From: Longispora albida DSM 44784
Lineage (GTDB): Bacteria > Actinomycetota > Actinomycetes > Mycobacteriales > Micromonosporaceae
Assembly (NCBI RefSeq): GCF_000379825.1
Contig: NZ_KB903835.1
Span: forward strand, 124,599-188,598
Length of the DNA stretch: 64,000 nucleotides
Reading direction: 5' to 3'
Positions 51,495 through 59,450 of the stretch are shown one piece after another; positions within the stretch are counted from its first letter, which is position 1; each line of letters begins with the position of its first letter. The position numbers and the translations under genes are program-made. The notes under the pieces are model-generated. The model was not told where the DNA came from and ran no database searches. It saw only the letters and a program-made list of their open reading frames with translations.

Positions 51495-51614
51495 GCCTTC
51501 CGGTACGGGTACCGGTACCGGAAGGCTACGGCGGTGAACCAGGCAGGCAAGATCACAACTGCGCCACCTGCGTAAATAGTGATCACTTCGGATATGTCGT
51601 ACCGTTCGGGTACG
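51495..51614. promoter_or_regulatory. Three palindromes upstream of the Wadjet-like operon
   Basis: A 12-bp inverted repeat (51495-51506 with 51515-51526), a perfect AGTGATCACT palindrome (51578-51587) and CGTACC/GGTACG (51598-51603 with 51609-51614). They are set between the preceding gene and the first operon gene at 51624, so they may bind a repressor or, for the first, end the upstream transcript. Confidence 0.55.
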
Positions 51615-51623
51615 GTGCGCGGC

Positions 51624-52937
51624 ATGGTCGAAGATGAGCCGCTCTTCCCTTTGGTGTCCACCCCGGCTGGGCTTGAGCTGCCAGAGGAGTTGCAGACGTC
51701 GTTCGAGTTCATCTCGGCGCGACGGTTTGAGTCCGCCGCAGTCGGGCGAGCCGTGGCTGTGGTGTCGCCGCTGCTGAAACATCTCCACGGTGTCGATGAC
51801 AGTGACCGGGCACGTGAGACGAAGCTGACGGTGCTGGCCGTGCTGGCCGACCATGGGGGCGACGGCCTGACGTTCGTACAGATCTGCCAGACCCTGCATG
51901 GCCGGTTCACCCGTGGTGAGGTCGAAGCGGCATTGCGGGTGATGCAGGCGGCGGGCACGGTCCAGCGGGCACGGAAGAACGACACGCGGATCACGCCAAC
52001 GATCCAGGCGGCGCTGTCGATCGCGCTGATGCCGACGCTCGCGGATCTCAGCGGCCACCGTGCGTTGCTGGAGATGTTCGACCGCACGCAACTCCTGGCC
52101 GGCGAGGACGTGTCAGCCCCCGTGCTGGCGGATGCGATGGTGCGGCTGCGGTACATGTTGTCGATCTACACGACCGACGCGTACCGGGTTGCCCAGACGG
52201 GTTCGGCGGAGGAAGTCCTGACGCACACTAGGGCTGATGACCACGTCCTGATCAGCCGGTTCAACATGCTCAGCGCCGCGACGCCGGAGGGCGAGCCTCT
52301 GCTGATGCGGGAATTGGAGGCGCTCAACCGGGCCGTGTACGGCTATGTGGACGCGGCGAAGGAGCTTCAGGCGCGGGTGCAGTCTTCGCGGCGGCGGCTG
52401 GCCGATGCCCGGCTGCTGCCGGTGGAGGACTACCAGCGGGCGGTGAAGGTGGCCAGCGTGGCGCGGCTGGCAGCGCTGTTCGACGGCATCTTGTTCGACA
52501 CGCCGCCCTCCTGGGTCGATCCGGAGGTGGTGGAAGAGGTCACGGCCATGGCTGTCGGCGCCGCCCAGCCCGTGGTCGTGCCGGAGCCGGTGTCGGCGGA
52601 CGGCGAGCACATGCCCGCTGCGCTGACGCTGCTGGAGCGGTGGCGGCTGCGCGCCGACGAAATGCTGCTGGCCGACGGGGGCGAGGTGGATCTGGTGACG
52701 GCGCTAGCCCCGGAGCCTTGGCCTGGACCGGCCGTGGTGGTGGCGGAGTTCGTGGCGTTGTCGCTGGCCGATAACCGCTACCACCTTGACCGGTCGGGCG
52801 TCGCATTGGCGATTTCGGCGGGCCGGGACGCAACCATCCTGAGCCCCGGCACGCTGACCTTCGGCAAACGGCCGATCCCAGCTCAGCGGGAGCTGCCCGA
52901 CGACCAGCCCATGACGGCAGACGGGGTTGTGGCGTGA
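51624..52937 (+). CDS. jetA: Kleisin-like JetA/MksF-type protein (Wadjet-like)
   Basis: A 437-residue protein starting at ATG 51624 (ATG 51594 or GTG 51579 would extend it). The first 130 residues contain a winged helix (LADHGGDGLTFVQICQTL, RFTRGEVEAALRVMQAAGTVQ). A long helical part (about 230-290) follows, and a small C-terminal domain ends it, the order of MksF/JetA kleisins. Its identity rests mainly on being first in an operon with an SMC-like ATPase, a JetB-like winged helix and a JetD-like Toprim protein. Its stop overlaps the next GTG. Confidence 0.68.
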   Translation: MVEDEPLFPLVSTPAGLELPEELQTSFEFISARRFESAAVGRAVAVVSPLLKHLHGVDDSDRARETKLTVLAVLADHGGDGLTFVQICQTLHGRFTRGEVEAALRVMQAAGTVQRARKNDTRITPTIQAALSIALMPTLADLSGHRALLEMFDRTQLLAGEDVSAPVLADAMVRLRYMLSIYTTDAYRVAQTGSAEEVLTHTRADDHVLISRFNMLSAATPEGEPLLMRELEALNRAVYGYVDAAKELQARVQSSRRRLADARLLPVEDYQRAVKVASVARLAALFDGILFDTPPSWVDPEVVEEVTAMAVGAAQPVVVPEPVSADGEHMPAALTLLERWRLRADEMLLADGGEVDLVTALAPEPWPGPAVVVAEFVALSLADNRYHLDRSGVALAISAGRDATILSPGTLTFGKRPIPAQRELPDDQPMTADGVVA

Positions 52938-53467
52938 CCGGCGGCGATCGCAAGGTGGCGATGGTTTTGGCTCTGGCCCGTCTGGAAGGGGCCGCCGAGC
53001 TGGGCGGTGCTGACCTTGCGGCCGTGGAGGATGCCGCGGCGGCGATCGGCCGGGAGGTATCGACCGTCGAACAGCCCTGGGGCAGTGCGGTGGCGCTGGG
53101 GTGGCCGACGGCGTGCGACCCTGAGCCGCTTGCCCGCCGGTTCACTCGCCGGGAGCTTAGTGAGTCTGCGGTGCGCACCTTCTTGGCGGCGTATGCCATG
53201 CTCACCGACCCAGCGACCCCCGATGTCACCGCCGTGGCGATCGTGGACGTGTCCGCTCGCTGCGCCCTGCTTTTCGGGCCGAGTACTCACACCGTCTCGG
53301 CGCTGCGGCGGACCCTGCAGGTGGCCCACCTGCTCACCGAGGCGAATCCGGGCGAGCTTGCCCTGGGGCCGGCGGCATTGGCCTGGGACCGCTACGACCT
53401 GGAGCGCATGGAGGCCGCAGCCACACGACTGCGGACATCGGCACTGTGGCGCGGGGAGGACGTGTGA
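52934..53467 (+). CDS. Extra small protein of the Wadjet-like operon
   Basis: A 177-residue protein with GTG 52934 overlapping the kleisin stop and its own stop overlapping the next GTG. It has helix and strand segments (VAMVLALARLEGAAELG, TAVAIVDVSARCALLFG) and no recognised family. The usual Wadjet has four genes; this would be a fifth, between JetA-like and JetB-like. It could be an accessory subunit, a divergent MksE, or a regulator. Confidence 0.6.
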   Translation: MTGGDRKVAMVLALARLEGAAELGGADLAAVEDAAAAIGREVSTVEQPWGSAVALGWPTACDPEPLARRFTRRELSESAVRTFLAAYAMLTDPATPDVTAVAIVDVSARCALLFGPSTHTVSALRRTLQVAHLLTEANPGELALGPAALAWDRYDLERMEAAATRLRTSALWRGEDV

Positions 53468-54066
53468 GCGGGGCTGCGGAGGAAGAACTGCGTGAGCTCG
53501 CACGGCTGCTGGAGGCTTCCGATGCCCCGATGTCCCCAGCAGCGTATCCGCTGCTGGGCGACGAGCAGGTCCGAGCCGAGCTGGCCGTGCGGCTGCGCGC
53601 CGCGGGCCGACAGCTTGTGGAAGTCCGTGCGCCCGGCCAGGGCGGCGCGATCGAGGGATATGTGACCAGCTGGGACGATGAGATCGCCGAGGCGATCCTC
53701 GCCGCCGGACGTCAACCCCTGCCGGTGATCGACCAGGCGGTGCTGGCCCTTGTGCTGCTGCAGTCAGTGATCATCCCCCAGGCAGCCGGGATGGCATCCC
53801 CGCACGGGTTCCGTGCCGGGTTACCGGTGAACGCCCTCGCGCTGCGCCAGCCTGGCCCGGACGGCCAGGGAATCGACGTCGCCGACATCGACGACGCCCT
53901 CAAACGGCTCCGTTCACGCGGCATCATCACCCGCGACAACCGGCCCGGGCCGGCCTTCCTGCGGCTCAGCTCGGTCCAGCAAGCCCGGCTGTGGCAGAAC
54001 CTGCTCCGCTTCGCCCGACCCGCCTTCGGCGGCCACACACCGCCCGCACAGGAGACGACCGCATGA
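53464..54066 (+). CDS. jetB: JetB/MksE-like winged-helix protein
   Basis: A 200-residue protein starting at GTG 53464, which overlaps the previous stop. The middle (VIDQAVLALVLLQSVIIPQA) and end (DDALKRLRSRGIITRDN, then LRLSS) fit a winged-helix MksE/JetB that binds the kleisin. Context with the SMC and Toprim genes supports the call. Its stop overlaps the start of the SMC-like gene. Confidence 0.68.
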   Translation: MSGAAEEELRELARLLEASDAPMSPAAYPLLGDEQVRAELAVRLRAAGRQLVEVRAPGQGGAIEGYVTSWDDEIAEAILAAGRQPLPVIDQAVLALVLLQSVIIPQAAGMASPHGFRAGLPVNALALRQPGPDGQGIDVADIDDALKRLRSRGIITRDNRPGPAFLRLSSVQQARLWQNLLRFARPAFGGHTPPAQETTA

Positions 54067-57000
54067 CCGACGCCTTGTTCTCGACTCCGCCGGCGAAGGC
54101 CGACGGCCTGCTCGATGGCAGGCTGCTGCAATCGGTGCAGCTGCTGCGCATCGCACGCCACACCGGCCACGTCATCCGCATAGCCGGCGGCGGGCTGACC
54201 GTGCTGACCGGCCGCGGCCCCGGAGGCGCCTCGAACGGGGCGGGAAAGTCCACGGTGGCCGAGTCGCTGCTGCTGCTGTCGGCCGACCGGCAATGGACCC
54301 GCGGCGGCGCCGGGGCCAAGGCCATCGGCATGCTGTTCAGTGAGAAAGACGCCCAGCAGCTCACCGGCAGCCTCGGCAACGCTCCCCACGGCTACATCGT
54401 GTCGTTCTGGGCTCCAGCGGACCGGCCGGCGTCCGCGCCGGTGACGGTATGGATGCGCGTGCAGAGGGAAGGAACCGGTCCCAAACTCCAGGTCCGGGTC
54501 GCCGAAGGCGAGCGGTTCGCCCGCGGCAACAGCGAGCAGGAGATCCTAACCTCTGCAGAGCGCATCTGGGAGGAGCTGAGAGCCACCACTACCTCCTACA
54601 CCCCCGACAAGTTCGGGCTTGCTCTCTTCGGGTCGGCGCCTGGCAGCATCGGCTACGTCCGCAACCGTGGCGCCGACGACACCCCTGACACCGGCCTGCT
54701 GTCGATTGTGGACGGCCGAAAGTTCCACCCGGCGGCACTGGCCCGTGAGCTGATCGACTTGTGCGGGCTGACTGACCAGATCAGCCTCGAGCAATCCCAC
54801 CGGCGCGCCCAAGCCGAACTCGACGCGCAGCTCGCCGCCGAAATCACCGACGCCGAAAGGCAGCACTCCTTCGAAGAGATCCGCCTCAACGACATCAAAG
54901 CCCGCGCGAGAGCACGCGAGGCCCGCACGACCGCTGAAGGAACCTGGAAAATCTACCTGGCAGCCGGGGTCCGTTACTACACCACCGAGCACGCCAAGCT
55001 CACCAGCCAGATCGACGCAGGCGGCTCCAAGCTCACCAGCCTCCGCGAACGCCGCGATCAGCAGCAGCGTATCGCCGACGGCACCGACCTGCGCGAAGCC
55101 AGCCGCATGGTGGCCGAAGCCAAAACCGGCTTCGAAGCAGCCCAGAAGACCCACACCGCTACCACCCAGGAATCCGCCAAAGCGGACATGCGCCTGTCGA
55201 CAACCCGGACCCAGCTCGCGAAACTTGCGCCTGCGCTCGCCCTGGCGGGGACCACCACCACCACCGAGGCCGCCCAGCGCGTGCAAGCAGCACAAGCCGC
55301 GCGCGATGCCGCCATGGCCGGCAAACACCACACCGATACCCTCCTTTCGCGGGCACGCCAGGAACACGCCGCAGCAGCCAAGGGTCTCGACGGCGCAGCC
55401 GGACAGTACAAGGCCCGGCTGGCCGGCCACGGCATCAGCGCGGTCCCGCTGTCGGACCTCCTTGACCTAAGGGACGATCAGCGCGATCACTGGGAACCGC
55501 GGCTGGCACCGCTGGCCGACGCGGTCACGATCGGCAGGGACGATCTCAGCCGGGCGCTCGAAGTGCTGGGTGACCAGCCAGGAGCCGTCCTGGTCACCAT
55601 CGACGACGCCGACCCTTCCCGCATTCCCGCCCGCCGTCCAGGCGGAGCCGGCCAGCACCCGCTCGACGCCCTGCTGGACGACCTGGCTCGCCGCTGGCAA
55701 CCCGCCTCACCCGCGGCAGTGCAGGACCTCAGCGCTGGAATGGTCATTCTTGGTGGGTTCGACAAGCCCCAGACCGGGCGGGCCGCGCGCCTGGCCGCGC
55801 TGCAGGCACGGGTCCAGGAACTGGAGGCGGCAGCTGGCACGGCGAGCGCGAAGCTGTCCGCGGCCGAACAGACACTGGCCGCCGCAAGCAGGCTTGCCAC
55901 CGCTGTGAAGCAGGCCGCCCAGCACAGCCAGCTCAAGGACGAGGAGTCTGAGCTGGCAGCCACGGCGGCAGCCCTCCAGGACAAACTCGCCGCCGAAGCT
56001 GAGGCTCTGAACACGGCACAGGGAGCACACGCCACCGCCGCCGGGCGTCTCCAGGCGCTCACCGGACAGCGTGAGTCCGCCCAGAAGGAAGTCCGCCGGA
56101 TCGATGAGGAAATCGAGCAGACCGGCAAGGCACGCCAGCTCGCCATGCAGGCCCGCAGTGGACTACCCCTGGAAGAATTCCGCGTCGCGTTCGCCCGCCA
56201 GGCTGGCACCGGAGCTGACCCCGACCAGGTCCCTGGATCCGCGTCTTCCCCTCACCGCGCCCGCACGCAAGCAGCCCGCGAACTGCTGAGGACCATCGAC
56301 CTGCTGCCCGACCTCGGCTCTGCCGGCGACTCCCCGCACGGCGCACAGCTGCTGGCGCTGAGGGCCTGGTGTGAGAACACTCCCGACGAGGAGACCATCA
56401 CCGACTTCGACACCCATGCCGGGCCGCTGGACACGTGGCTGAAGCTGCGCAGCGCCGGCGACGAGGCTATCGCCGCCGACATCGCAGCCGTGCGCGCCGA
56501 GCGCGCAGAACACCTCGCAGTCGCGGCCCAGCGCAGCAGCCAGAACAAGGCCCTCGCCCGCACCGCCGAGGAAAACGCCAAGAAGATCATCCGGGCGAAG
56601 TTCCGCGACGTCGAACAGCAGCTGCAGGCGATGTGGCAGCGGGCCGGCAGGCACGCGATCAAACTCAAGGTCTCCGAGGGCAAGCCAGCCAGCCCAGATG
56701 AGCCCATCACCTGGCAATTGGGCATCACCTGGCAAAACGCCCGCGACGTCCCTGCTCGCTCCTACGGCGACAAAGCCAATACCGCCGAATACGTCCTCGT
56801 CCACACTCTGCTGGCCGCCTCAGCGCTGTCCAGCATCGCCAACCCCCGCGGCCGGCTCATAGTCATCGACGAGTTCGGCCAGAACCTCGACATGGTCAAC
56901 ATCCCGGCCGTCGCCGACGTCCTCAAGCAGATCGCCACCCAGTACCAGATCACCATCGTGCTCGCCTGCCAGGATGTCGCCGCCCCGCTCATCGCCGAGT

Positions 57001-57143
57001 ACTGCGACGTGCTCATCGAGGTTCAGCACGTCAGCTCCGCTGAACCCCTCAACCGCCCGCCCATGATCACGGCCGGTCCCGCTCACCCCGAACTCATCCA
57101 CCTCCTCGCCGACGCCTGGCGGGTCGGCAGGCCGCTGCTGTGA
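54063..57143 (+). CDS. jetC: SMC-like ATPase JetC/MksB-type
   Basis: A 1026-residue protein of the condensin-like type. The N-terminal head has Walker A (GGASNGAGKST, Lys62), the long middle is coiled coil with a central hinge-like part (about residues 450-570), and the C-terminal head has Walker B (VIDEFGQNLD, Asp936-Glu937). The ABC signature is degenerate, around SYGDKANTAEY, as in JetC and MukB-like proteins. In Wadjet it extrudes DNA and marks plasmids for cutting by JetD. ATG 54063 overlaps the JetB stop; an upstream frame in the same phase is a shadow. Confidence 0.85.
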   Translation: MTDALFSTPPAKADGLLDGRLLQSVQLLRIARHTGHVIRIAGGGLTVLTGRGPGGASNGAGKSTVAESLLLLSADRQWTRGGAGAKAIGMLFSEKDAQQLTGSLGNAPHGYIVSFWAPADRPASAPVTVWMRVQREGTGPKLQVRVAEGERFARGNSEQEILTSAERIWEELRATTTSYTPDKFGLALFGSAPGSIGYVRNRGADDTPDTGLLSIVDGRKFHPAALARELIDLCGLTDQISLEQSHRRAQAELDAQLAAEITDAERQHSFEEIRLNDIKARARAREARTTAEGTWKIYLAAGVRYYTTEHAKLTSQIDAGGSKLTSLRERRDQQQRIADGTDLREASRMVAEAKTGFEAAQKTHTATTQESAKADMRLSTTRTQLAKLAPALALAGTTTTTEAAQRVQAAQAARDAAMAGKHHTDTLLSRARQEHAAAAKGLDGAAGQYKARLAGHGISAVPLSDLLDLRDDQRDHWEPRLAPLADAVTIGRDDLSRALEVLGDQPGAVLVTIDDADPSRIPARRPGGAGQHPLDALLDDLARRWQPASPAAVQDLSAGMVILGGFDKPQTGRAARLAALQARVQELEAAAGTASAKLSAAEQTLAAASRLATAVKQAAQHSQLKDEESELAATAAALQDKLAAEAEALNTAQGAHATAAGRLQALTGQRESAQKEVRRIDEEIEQTGKARQLAMQARSGLPLEEFRVAFARQAGTGADPDQVPGSASSPHRARTQAARELLRTIDLLPDLGSAGDSPHGAQLLALRAWCENTPDEETITDFDTHAGPLDTWLKLRSAGDEAIAADIAAVRAERAEHLAVAAQRSSQNKALARTAEENAKKIIRAKFRDVEQQLQAMWQRAGRHAIKLKVSEGKPASPDEPITWQLGITWQNARDVPARSYGDKANTAEYVLVHTLLAASALSSIANPRGRLIVIDEFGQNLDMVNIPAVADVLKQIATQYQITIVLACQDVAAPLIAEYCDVLIEVQHVSSAEPLNRPPMITAGPAHPELIHLLADAWRVGRPLL

Positions 57144-58501
57144 GCGCCACGGACCGCAGACCCGTTCTGCCTGCCGCCGAACCTGTCGAGATCGCAGGAG
57201 TTCCGGACGGCCTGGCCGCGTATCCCTTGCGGCTCTGGAAGGTCGATGCCGAAGGCGAGCCCACCGTCCCCGCAGATCACCGGGTCCGAGGCCTGCATCT
57301 ACGCCCGCCCCGGCGCCCAGCTGAGCCCGATGTCCAGGCGTTTCTCGCCGAGCATCCGCAGGACCAGGCGATCGCCCGTGCGGGATGGGGCACGCTCAAG
57401 CGCCGCCAGCCGGCAGCCGCGTGGGATATCGCAGTCAGGCTCGCCCGAGCTGGTGTCATCGACCTGGTAGCGAAGCTGGACCCCGGCAACTCCGCGGCTA
57501 TCGGAGCTTTGACGAAGTGGAGGCTCACGCAGCCTGCCCTCGATGTCCTCGCTGAGCAAGCCTCCGGCCGGAGGGAGGTTTCGGCGCGCACGGTGAGCCT
57601 GGCCGCCGAGGCGGCCGACCGGCTCGCACAATCCTGCCTTGATGCCAACGCCGCAAGTCTGGTCCAGGCACTGCGCCGCCTCGCCGCTGAGGAGCGGCCG
57701 TCACCGACAATTGCGGCGATCCTGGCCGCCTCGGCCGAAGCCATCATGACCGGTCAGCTCTACGCTGGTGGAAAGGCGTTCAGCCAACGCCACTTCGCGG
57801 ACTCCAAGGCCGTCGACGCCGATAGAGTCCTCGAAGCCGCCGGCGTCGAACCCGCCATCCGCCAGCAGCTGGGGATTTACCGCTACGGCGACATCAGCAT
57901 CGCCGGCCCCATCACCATCAGCAACCCGGCCGACCCCCTCGCACGCGCGAGCCTGCGTGGCTTTCCCGGCCCGTGGACAGTCCCCGCTGACCCCAATGAG
58001 ATCGCCCTGTCCTGCCACGGGGCACCGCTAGTAGTGATCGAGAACAAAGATCCCGCACAGCACCTCAGCCGCACCCGCAGAGACCTGGCCATCTGGTTTC
58101 TCGGTGGCTACAGCGGCCCCACCCAGCTACACATGCTCGCCGCCCTGGCAGCCACGGCTACCACTACCGTCGTCATCACAGACTCCGACCCCCACGGTGT
58201 GAACATCGCCGGCCAAGTGGTGACAGCGATCCCCGACGCCCGCCTGATCGACCTCGGCGAGCATCCGCACATGCCCAGAAGCAGGCCCTACGACGCGACT
58301 CGAGCAGCACAGGTGCTGAAACCCATCCTCGACACCGAGGACTCACCCGAGCCCCTGCGCTCATTTGCCCAAGCTGTACTCAGCCGCGGATACGAAGTCG
58401 AACAAGACGACGTGACGGCACCAGTCCTCGACGGCCTCCTGCCTACGCCATACACGGTGCAGACGAAGGTCGAGCGACCAGAACATCTGGGCCTCCCGTA
58501 G
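57140..58501 (+). CDS. jetD: JetD-like Toprim nuclease (Wadjet-like)
   Basis: A 453-residue protein. The N-terminal 200 residues are helical and bind the partner complex in JetD. The C-terminal Toprim-like domain shows the expected acids: Glu301 in VVIENKDPAQ and the DSDPHG pair Asp348/Asp350, with FLGGYSGPTQLHML between. The GKAFSQRHFADSK segment resembles the family's conserved linker. It is the DNA-cutting subunit of Wadjet. GTG 57140 overlaps the JetC stop; no gap separates the operon genes. Confidence 0.82.
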   Translation: MSATDRRPVLPAAEPVEIAGVPDGLAAYPLRLWKVDAEGEPTVPADHRVRGLHLRPPRRPAEPDVQAFLAEHPQDQAIARAGWGTLKRRQPAAAWDIAVRLARAGVIDLVAKLDPGNSAAIGALTKWRLTQPALDVLAEQASGRREVSARTVSLAAEAADRLAQSCLDANAASLVQALRRLAAEERPSPTIAAILAASAEAIMTGQLYAGGKAFSQRHFADSKAVDADRVLEAAGVEPAIRQQLGIYRYGDISIAGPITISNPADPLARASLRGFPGPWTVPADPNEIALSCHGAPLVVIENKDPAQHLSRTRRDLAIWFLGGYSGPTQLHMLAALAATATTTVVITDSDPHGVNIAGQVVTAIPDARLIDLGEHPHMPRSRPYDATRAAQVLKPILDTEDSPEPLRSFAQAVLSRGYEVEQDDVTAPVLDGLLPTPYTVQTKVERPEHLGLP

Positions 58502-58514
58502 CGAAAGGGCCGAT

Positions 58515-59402
58515 ATGATGAAGACCCGCCAGTGGGCTGTGGAGATTATTCTCAAAGAATTCCCCTGGGCTAAGCACCTCCACCCAGCAGAGCTCGCGTG
58601 CTTTGCCGATGAGCACTGGATGGCCCACTCCTGGGAAAAGAAGGAGATCGAATCCCACTGGAGTTACATTGTCACGGCACGACTCCGGGACCGCCGCGAC
58701 GGCCGGAACTTCCAGCTCGTCAACCTCAACGACGGATACCTGCAAGAACAGCGCCTCCGCCGGAAGATGAAGCGCCACTACCAGTGGGACGGATTTCCCT
58801 ACGAGCAGCCATTCATTACGGACAACGATCGCTGGCGCGAATTTCGATCCGACCTTGAAAAACTCGCTGGCATCTTATATGCACGGTGGCGCCACGACCG
58901 AAAGCTCCTCGGCGAACTGGAGCAGTTCCACTTCGTGGCCGAGATACTGAATGCACTGGGATGGGAGTATGCTCCCGAACCAGCACGACGGCACGCCAAT
59001 CTGCTCTTCGGCGATGAGTTTCGGCGTGACTGGACTTACGAGATGATGGCTCTCCACGACGAATCACTCGACCTTGAACTGTGCCCCCGATGCTACAAGC
59101 GGCGCGACCCCGATGCGCCGCACCGGGTGTATTTAGCCCACTACCCCAGCTTTCGCGTCTACAAGATCGGCGTGACAACACAGAGCAGCGATCGCCGGTT
59201 GCAGACACATCGCAGCGCAGGAGCCAGCATCGTTGATGCTTTGCCTGCTGCGTCGTTTACGGCTGCTCTCTCGGTCGAGAAGATGATTCTCGAAAAGATG
59301 AAGCCGTGGAGGAGGTCCGTCCCATATATCTCCGGGGGGAGTGAATGCTGGTCGGACAGTGCTCGATACGTGGGGCTGCGGAATCTCGCAAAGGTCGATT
59401 GA
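58515..59402 (+). CDS. GIY-YIG-like protein next to the Wadjet-like operon
   Basis: A 295-residue protein starting at ATG 58515 after GAAAGGG. The C-terminal part has VYLAHYPSFRVYKIGVT, then DRRLQTHR and a downstream Glu (ECW or VEKMILEK), the pattern of GIY-YIG nucleases of the T5orf172 type; a CPRC knuckle precedes it. Its base composition is clearly lower in GC than the neighbours, so it was probably acquired separately. The first 180 residues are helical and unrecognised. It ends 14 bases from the JetD stop in the same direction, so it may share its transcript. Confidence 0.65.
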   Translation: MMKTRQWAVEIILKEFPWAKHLHPAELACFADEHWMAHSWEKKEIESHWSYIVTARLRDRRDGRNFQLVNLNDGYLQEQRLRRKMKRHYQWDGFPYEQPFITDNDRWREFRSDLEKLAGILYARWRHDRKLLGELEQFHFVAEILNALGWEYAPEPARRHANLLFGDEFRRDWTYEMMALHDESLDLELCPRCYKRRDPDAPHRVYLAHYPSFRVYKIGVTTQSSDRRLQTHRSAGASIVDALPAASFTAALSVEKMILEKMKPWRRSVPYISGGSECWSDSARYVGLRNLAKVD

Positions 59403-59450
59403 AGGTGCCAGGGCGAGGTGCACGAATGAACGTCGGGAGGTCAGACGTGC

